This document shows positions 19,880 through 23,519 of a DNA stretch of 23,519 nt, one piece after another (within the stretch, counting starts at the first letter, position 1; each line of letters begins with the position of its first letter). The notes below the pieces were generated by a model. It made no database searches. It was not told the origin of the DNA and saw only the letters and a program-made list of their open reading frames with translations. The DNA lies in IMG/VR virus record IMGVR_UViG_3300037189_011463, positions 1-23,519 of that record. One strand, given 5' to 3'. Source of the DNA: a virus. A program made the translations under genes and the position numbers.

Positions 19880-20071
19880 ATGAGTCGCAAAACCAAAGAG
19901 CAAATTAAGCAAATGACAGCAGAAGAACTGCACGTCGAAATGGAAATGGTCTACGAATCTATGCAGCATTGGAAAAGGTTAGGTGATAGCGGTGACTTTG
20001 GTCGAGCATTGCAAGATGCAGGTTATTATGAGTTACGTGATCAATTAGAGAAACTTACGGAGGCTAGTTAA
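19880..20071 (+). CDS. Small phage protein (63 aa)
   Basis: A 63-residue highly charged helical protein (MSRKTKEQIKQMTAEELHVEMEMVYESMQ...). The TAEEL-type phrase and heptad-like pattern suggest a short coiled coil. AAGGAG 7 nt upstream is a good ribosome site. It is the first gene of the 19824 promoter. Function unknown. Confidence 0.78.
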   Translation: MSRKTKEQIKQMTAEELHVEMEMVYESMQHWKRLGDSGDFGRALQDAGYYELRDQLEKLTEAS

Positions 20072-20072
20072 T

Positions 20073-20225
20073 ATGGGCTGGAAACTTAATGCTTTTCTAA
20101 ATAAGAACTTTCCGAGAGTTCTTAGTGTATTGCAAAATTACACCATTCTAGAATGGGTAATTACATTTGGAATTATGTATATACTATTCATTGTTCTGTT
20201 AGGTATATCATTTTATTCTAAGTGA
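20073..20225 (+). CDS. Small single-TM protein (50 aa)
   Basis: A 50-residue protein with an amphipathic basic N-terminus (MGWKLNAFLNKNFPRVLSVLQN) and one membrane helix at about 25-47 (ILEWVITFGIMYILFIVLLG). ACGGAGGCTAG upstream is a strong ribosome site. Its stop overlaps the oxygenase start by one base (TGATG). No known family; might be a membrane-associated phage factor. Confidence 0.75.
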   Translation: MGWKLNAFLNKNFPRVLSVLQNYTILEWVITFGIMYILFIVLLGISFYSK

Positions 20226-20863
20226 TGAAAGTATTTCCAATCTTTAGCGTAGGACTCGGCGTAGCAAATATGTCCGAATATCTACCTTTGGCTAGAAAAA
20301 TATTTGCCGAAAATAGACACACCTTAGTAGATGGTGATAGAACAGTTACTAATTTTGTAAAACAAAATGCAAATAAGCATGTTGTAAAAGATAACTATAC
20401 TAATCCTGAAGATGTAGATAAACTAAAATTAGCTATACTTAGATGGGGTACAGAGTATCTTAAGAAAGTAGGATTTCATATGGATTTCTATTCATATGAA
20501 GTTAGAAACTTATGGTTAAACGAGTATGCTAACCCCGATGCTAGGCAATTTGTTCATAATCACTATGGTTATATGATTAGTGGAACGTATTATGTAGATA
20601 CACCTGAGGGGTCAGCACCTATAATATTTACTAATCCAATGTATCAGTTTAATGCCGCATTTCCTGCAGATGAAATTAGAGAACATGATGTTTTTAATTC
20701 TGACTTTTGGAGAGTAGTTCCAATTGAGGGTGAAGTCGTATTTTGGAATTCAAATCTATTACATGAAGTGCCTGAGGGAACTAACAAAGAGCCAAGACGA
20801 TCTATTTCGTTTGATATAACGGTAGACAAGTATGTAGGGAGCGCTTACTCTAGTCATAAATAG
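20225..20863 (+). CDS. 2OG-Fe(II) oxygenase-like protein
   Basis: A 212-residue protein of the putative 2-oxoglutarate/Fe(II)-dependent oxygenase group found in marine phages and bacteria. Visible motifs are FVHNHYGYMISGTYYVDTP (109-127), with H111/H113 in the position of the first metal ligand, PIIFTNP (132-138), and EVVFWNSNLLHEVPEG (170-185), with H180 as the distal ligand and R192 (PRRSISFDI) as the 2OG-binding arginine. Such enzymes hydroxylate proteins, nucleobases or small molecules; the substrate is not deducible. ATG at 20225 was preferred over a GTG 3 nt earlier. The gene lies directly before the fibre-like gene at 20887. The family call rests on the spaced motifs. Confidence 0.82.
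   Translation: MKVFPIFSVGLGVANMSEYLPLARKIFAENRHTLVDGDRTVTNFVKQNANKHVVKDNYTNPEDVDKLKLAILRWGTEYLKKVGFHMDFYSYEVRNLWLNEYANPDARQFVHNHYGYMISGTYYVDTPEGSAPIIFTNPMYQFNAAFPADEIREHDVFNSDFWRVVPIEGEVVFWNSNLLHEVPEGTNKEPRRSISFDITVDKYVGSAYSSHK
20855..20862 (+). promoter_or_regulatory. Possible late promoter box (one mismatch)
   Basis: CATAAATA matches the T4 late box in seven of eight positions and overlaps the stop of the oxygenase gene, 25 nt before the ATG of the fibre-like gene. A 5-bp hairpin (TCCTA/TAGGA, 20864-20879) between the box and the ATG includes part of the ribosome site. Support is modest. Confidence 0.35.
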
Positions 20864-20886
20864 TCCTATAGTCTTAGGAGCTAATT

Positions 20887-22113
20887 ATGGCATATTTTTA
20901 TACTTATAAAATTCTTGGTCAAGTAAATACTGCGAACGTAGCAAACAGTTTGATTTCATTATATACTTGCCCCCCAGACGCAACTGCAACGATATCTGGT
21001 CTTAATATTTGTAATAGATCATCTACAATGAATAGTTGGTTTTCTGCAGCGGTTATCCCGCCGATGGGAACTAATGCTCAAGTATCACCGTTAACTGCAT
21101 TTACCGGAGCATATTTTTTAGCAGCGAATATAGCTATAAACGCCGGTGATAATATTGGTATGGTGTTAGGTGCAACATTAGATGCAAATACTCAGATTGC
21201 ATGTATGGGTACTAACGATAATCTATCATTTAATCTATATGGTGCTGAAAGAAGATTACTACCAGGTGGAGAATATTCTGATGGCACACCTGTACCTGCA
21301 CCGCAATTTGGATTTACAGGTCCTTCATGGCTACCACCTGATCCGATTATTCAATGGGGCTCGTCTTCAGATCTTTCAGCATGTAGCGCAGTATTCATTA
21401 AAGCACAGACCAATACAAATACAGATGGTATGTATTGGATTACGTTAAACGGTACTCCTACACAAACCTATTGCATTATGGATTCGGCTGCAGATGGTGG
21501 CGGTTGGATGTTAGCCATGAAGGCAACTAATTCGGGGTCAACATTCCAGTATGGTGCAAATTATTGGACAACTACTAATACATTAAATCCTTCAGATGTA
21601 ACTAGAGGCAATGCTGATGCTAAATATGATACATTTAACTATTACGCATCTAAAGACATAATGGCTGTATGGCCAGACATATTAACAACAGGTGGAGGTT
21701 TCGGTACATCCCCCTCAACTAATCCATTCGGTTGTTGGACTTGGTTAGAAAATAACTATAACGGTGGCACAACACAAACATTGGTTAATTGGTTTGGTAC
21801 TACTGCAGGAAATAGAAGATTTATAAGATTAGCAAAATCATCTAACTCTTGGCAGAACGGAATTTTCTCAAGCCAATCAGATATTAACTTCTATGGATTT
21901 AATTGGACAGATAATTATAGTGCAAGATGGGGATTTGGCTGGAATGAAAATGGTGGAGGAAGTTGGCCAGGTGGCAATACTGGTTCAGATGATGTAGGCG
22001 GTGGTATAGGTTTATCGGGTGGTCAAACTTGGTCAGCGGGTGACTATATTAGTTGTTGTCAAGATTCTACAGGTATTAATCGTCAAGCAAGAGTAGAAGT
22101 TTACGTTAGATAA
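20887..22113 (+). CDS. Fibre-like protein: virion-anchor domain fused to fibrinogen-like (FReD) lectin domain
   Basis: A 408-residue protein. Residues 1-122 parallel the whole protein encoded at 9658-9990. A linker (123-160, Pro/Gly-rich) leads to a C-terminal domain at about 163-408 with the marks of fibrinogen-related domains: CSAVFIKAQT (C166), GMYWITLNG, QTYCIMD (C196, 30 residues after C166), DGGGWMLAMK (203-212), Trp/Gly-rich strands, and an ending ARVEVYVR like that of intelectins (AAVLLFYR). Cysteines C283 and C390/C391 may pair. Animal FReDs and intelectins bind acetylated or exposed glycan groups; here it may bind host surface sugar. AGGAGCTAATT is a good ribosome site. No signal peptide, consistent with a virion protein. 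Confidence 0.82.
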   Translation: MAYFYTYKILGQVNTANVANSLISLYTCPPDATATISGLNICNRSSTMNSWFSAAVIPPMGTNAQVSPLTAFTGAYFLAANIAINAGDNIGMVLGATLDANTQIACMGTNDNLSFNLYGAERRLLPGGEYSDGTPVPAPQFGFTGPSWLPPDPIIQWGSSSDLSACSAVFIKAQTNTNTDGMYWITLNGTPTQTYCIMDSAADGGGWMLAMKATNSGSTFQYGANYWTTTNTLNPSDVTRGNADAKYDTFNYYASKDIMAVWPDILTTGGGFGTSPSTNPFGCWTWLENNYNGGTTQTLVNWFGTTAGNRRFIRLAKSSNSWQNGIFSSQSDINFYGFNWTDNYSARWGFGWNENGGGSWPGGNTGSDDVGGGIGLSGGQTWSAGDYISCCQDSTGINRQARVEVYVR

Positions 22114-22124
22114 TGGAGAATAAA

Positions 22125-22505
22125 ATGGGTGAAGATGGTGATATGATTGTTGAGTCGTATATGGCAAAGAAGGCTTTAGGCATTACAGATAAACCATTAG
22201 ACATTAAGTATATTGTTGCCGGCAACTTTAAAGAGTATACAGATTTTTTAAATCGAGATATTGAAAACGGCATTTCTTCAAGAGTAATAAAAGGTCAAGG
22301 TAGCCCATATCGATATGTGTTCATTGATATAGGTGACGGTGGGATTCTAGCCAAAGCAAAAAAGATGCAGGGATATTTTGTAGGGACTTGGGCGGATAGA
22401 CCAGATATTGAAGGAATACAAAGAATAATTAAACAAAAGAAAGATATTGAGAAGGATCAAGAGCTTGAGTTAAAAATACGTTTGGAAGAATCAAAATATG
22501 GTTAA
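22125..22505 (+). CDS. Unknown phage protein next to the FReD fibre
   Basis: A 126-residue mixed alpha/beta protein. ATG at 22125 was chosen because GGAG precedes it (ATGGAGAATAAA); an in-frame ATG at 22113, overlapping the fibre stop by one base, has no ribosome site. Content: YMAKKALGITDKPLDIKYIV, a strand-helix middle with GSPYRYVFIDIGDGGI, then a long charged C-terminal helix (KQKKDIEKDQELELKIR). No signal or zinc motif. By position it could be an assembly factor for the fibre, as small genes following fibre genes often are, but nothing shows it. Confidence 0.75.
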   Translation: MGEDGDMIVESYMAKKALGITDKPLDIKYIVAGNFKEYTDFLNRDIENGISSRVIKGQGSPYRYVFIDIGDGGILAKAKKMQGYFVGTWADRPDIEGIQRIIKQKKDIEKDQELELKIRLEESKYG

Positions 22506-22512
22506 CTATTAT

Positions 22513-22541
22513 TTGACTTTTTGGCAAGGATGCTATATAAT
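22513..22541 (+). promoter_or_regulatory. Sigma-70-type promoter
   Basis: TTGACT (22513-22518), 17-nt spacer, TATAAT (22536-22541). The predicted start near 22548 is followed at once by the hairpin at 22551. It stands in the 99-nt gap before the micro-ORFs at 22604 onward. Confidence 0.78.
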
Positions 22542-22550
22542 AGCATAAAA

Positions 22551-22569
22551 GTCTGCCAACATCGCAGAC
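22551..22569 (+). promoter_or_regulatory. 5'-terminal hairpin in the mRNA leader
   Basis: GTCTGC (22551-22556) pairs perfectly with GCAGAC (22564-22569) around CAACATC, within a few bases of the predicted transcription start. Such 5' hairpins can protect messages from 5'-end-dependent decay. No known riboswitch is recognised. Confidence 0.55.
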
Positions 22570-22603
22570 CCACCCAGAAAGCAGTTTTAACCAAGGAATA
22601 CAA

Positions 22604-22723
22604 GTGTTTGATATATTTTGGACATGGCTAGAAAATAACTGGATTTACATACTTTCAGTAGAAGTTTTCATTATTGGCTTATGCTGGGTTTGGATAGCGC
22701 TTAAAATGACAGGGCAAGTATGA
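22604..22723 (+). CDS. Small membrane protein (39 aa), GTG start
   Basis: A 39-residue protein beginning at GTG with AAGGA upstream. It has one hydrophobic helix at about 13-33 (WIYILSVEVFIIGLCWVWIAL) and a short polar tail. It is the first gene after the promoter at 22513; its stop overlaps the next ATG by ATGA. Too short for function assignment. Confidence 0.65.
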   Translation: MFDIFWTWLENNWIYILSVEVFIIGLCWVWIALKMTGQV

Positions 22724-22809
22724 ACTTTATTATGAAAATTATTGATTGGATCAGAGGTCCTCAGTTGACCTATCCGCCTGTACGAATAGAACCAACACTG
22801 AATGATTAA
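22720..22809 (+). CDS. Micro-ORF (29 aa)
   Basis: A 29-residue peptide, MNFIMKIIDWIRGPQLTYPPV..., with an amphipathic start and a Pro/Arg-rich end. It is bracketed by ATGA overlap upstream and an 8-nt overlap downstream, so translational coupling supports it, but the length makes it uncertain. Confidence 0.45.
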   Translation: MNFIMKIIDWIRGPQLTYPPVRIEPTLND

Positions 22810-22924
22810 CGTGTTATATGGTTTAAGTATAGGCGCAGGCATTGTATATTTGATGACACATCAAATTATATCATTTTTATTAGGCGCAGTTGCGGTAGCA
22901 CTTGCTTTATTATTGGAGGAATAG
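22802..22924 (+). CDS. Small hydrophobic membrane protein (40 aa)
   Basis: A 40-residue protein with two hydrophobic stretches (VLYGLSIGAGIVYLM and ISFLLGAVAVALALLLEE). No signal cut site or motif is visible. Its end overlaps the GTG start of the next gene by one base, where GGAGGA inside the gene serves as the ribosome site. Small holin-like topology is possible; no evidence beyond hydrophobicity. Confidence 0.6.
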   Translation: MINVLYGLSIGAGIVYLMTHQIISFLLGAVAVALALLLEE

Positions 22925-23298
22925 TGAACGAGAAAATCAAAATACTGGCTGAGGAAGCAGTTAACGCTGTTCAGTCACGTCCAAATGGTACTTGCGATAT
23001 GAGCAAATACAATCAAAAGTTCGCAGAATTAATTATCAATAGATGTATTCAGATAGACAAAGATAATCCTGATGCTGCACCGGGTGTTGAGATAGCAAAA
23101 TATTTTGAAATGAATGAAGATAAGTTAGTATATCATGCATGGCGCAATGCCGAATCTTATCAGGTACCAATGACTGAACAAGGACAGAAACTAGCTGATG
23201 CAAGATACTATGCATTTAAGAAAGGTTGGGCGTATGCAGAGTTTTATGCTAAGCATGGGCATATTGATATGAAAGAATACAATGAACGAACGGATTAA
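22924..23298 (+). CDS. MNEKIK-family protein (first of three)
   Basis: A 124-residue soluble protein with a GTG start and GGAGGA ribosome site. The N-terminal part (MNEKIKILAEEAVNAVQSR ... YNQKFAELIINRCI) matches the pattern of a family common in T4-like marine phages, beginning MNE(K/R)I(K/R)-LA and continuing KFAELI(I/V)-(E/N)-(S/C)I (from memory). The C-terminal half (YFEMNEDKLVYHAWRNAESY...) has a different sequence from its neighbour. No function is known to me. The end overlaps the next gene by 17 nt. Confidence 0.78.
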   Translation: MNEKIKILAEEAVNAVQSRPNGTCDMSKYNQKFAELIINRCIQIDKDNPDAAPGVEIAKYFEMNEDKLVYHAWRNAESYQVPMTEQGQKLADARYYAFKKGWAYAEFYAKHGHIDMKEYNERTD

Positions 23299-23491
23299 AT
23301 TACTTGCGGATAAAGCAGACATTGGCTGGGATGACAAGTATCAATGGTATGTTGGCAGACCATCGCTTGAAAAGTTTGCTAAGCTTATTATCGAAGATAG
23401 TATTAACATTGCAAAAGAAATAAATGTTACTCAGGATAATGCTTGGTATCTTTCTCGTATATTAAAAGATCGGTTTGGTATTGAAGAATGA
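23282..23491 (+). CDS. MNEKIK-family protein (second of three)
   Basis: A 69-residue protein: MNERIKLLADKADIGWDDKYQ...LEKFAKLIIEDSINIAKEINV. Compared with the upstream gene it repeats the opening MNE-IK-LA and the helix KFA(E/K)LII--(S/R). The rest differs, as expected for diverged tandem copies. Its stop overlaps the next ATG by ATGA. Confidence 0.78.
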   Translation: MNERIKLLADKADIGWDDKYQWYVGRPSLEKFAKLIIEDSINIAKEINVTQDNAWYLSRILKDRFGIEE

Positions 23492-23519
23492 ACGATAAAA
23501 TTAAAGAGTTTGCTGGTAA
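23488..23519 (+). CDS. MNEKIK-family protein, third copy, 3'-truncated by the window edge
   Basis: Only the first ten residues are visible (MNDKIKEFAG) before the end of the window. The opening resembles the two preceding genes. Start overlaps the upstream stop (ATGA). Assignment to the same family is from this short opening. Confidence 0.6.
   Translation, partial: MNDKIKEFAG

Noticed and set aside
22645-22842. 65-residue minus-strand ORF
   Set aside because: Opposite the micro-ORFs that are linked by coupled starts and a promoter on the + strand; no own signals.

Overview
The window looks like part of the genome of a T4-like (Tevenvirinae-related) myovirus of a marine Gram-negative bacterium. 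All convincing genes lie on the + strand, tightly packed, with many ATGA or 8-20 nt overlaps. The DNA is AT-rich. Other supporting signs are the class I ribonucleotide reductase/dCMP deaminase block, two exact T4-type late promoter boxes (TATAAATA at 6143 and 18288), very large beta-rich and glycine-rich virion proteins, and many tiny zinc-ribbon and membrane proteins. The Gram-negative host is inferred from the signal peptides, lipoboxes and outer-membrane protein families carried. No tRNA, integrase, transposase or CRISPR array was seen, and the host genus cannot be fixed from this window. Much of the family recognition is from memory of sequence motifs, because no searches were possible.

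Layout. (1) 1-3580, nucleotide metabolism and small zinc proteins: a 5'-truncated unknown gene, nrdB, a mini HExxH protein, a Cys-rich protein, dCMP deaminase, a TagD-like nucleotidyltransferase, two zinc-finger proteins and a GIY-YIG-type nuclease. (2) 3584-12561, virion tail/adhesin cluster: a glycine-rich fibre protein, a beta-rich protein, a four-TM coiled-coil membrane protein, then after a late promoter a small structural protein, a 947-residue structural protein, two small ones, two more glycine-rich adhesin-like proteins and a conserved small virion-type protein. (3) 12562-18276, accessory block: an almost consensus sigma-70-type promoter drives a glycine-zipper envelope protein and an exported SleB-type cell-wall hydrolase. 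An AbrB-like small protein follows, then a second strong promoter (apparently leaderless) before a GIY-YIG nuclease and a string of small genes. That string includes an entericidin-like mini-lipoprotein, a secreted DUF4384-type protein and an LPP20-type lipoprotein. (4) 18277-19812: a late promoter inside an inverted repeat drives a 444-residue protein punctuated by Leu-x-Glu sites, probably a head-packaged polyprotein cut by the phage prohead protease. A hairpin terminator follows inside a small ORF. (5) 19813-22505: a third strong promoter, two small genes, a 2OG-Fe(II) oxygenase, and a fibre protein that fuses a virion-anchor domain to a fibrinogen-like (FReD) lectin domain. (6) 22506-23519: a promoter with a hairpin leader, three micro-ORFs and a tandem family of proteins beginning MNE(K/R)IK, the last cut off by the window edge.

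How the genes may work together. The nucleotide enzymes supply dNTPs for an AT-rich genome. The glycine-rich proteins and the FReD protein are candidates for host recognition. The exported SleB enzyme, entericidin-like lipoprotein, glycine-zipper protein and DUF4384/LPP20 pair form a dispersed set of envelope-directed genes that could alter the cell envelope during infection (lysis, superinfection exclusion or surface remodelling). The items most worth testing are the LxE-punctuated polyprotein, the envelope set, the FReD fibre, and the dyad-flanked, leaderless promoter architecture.
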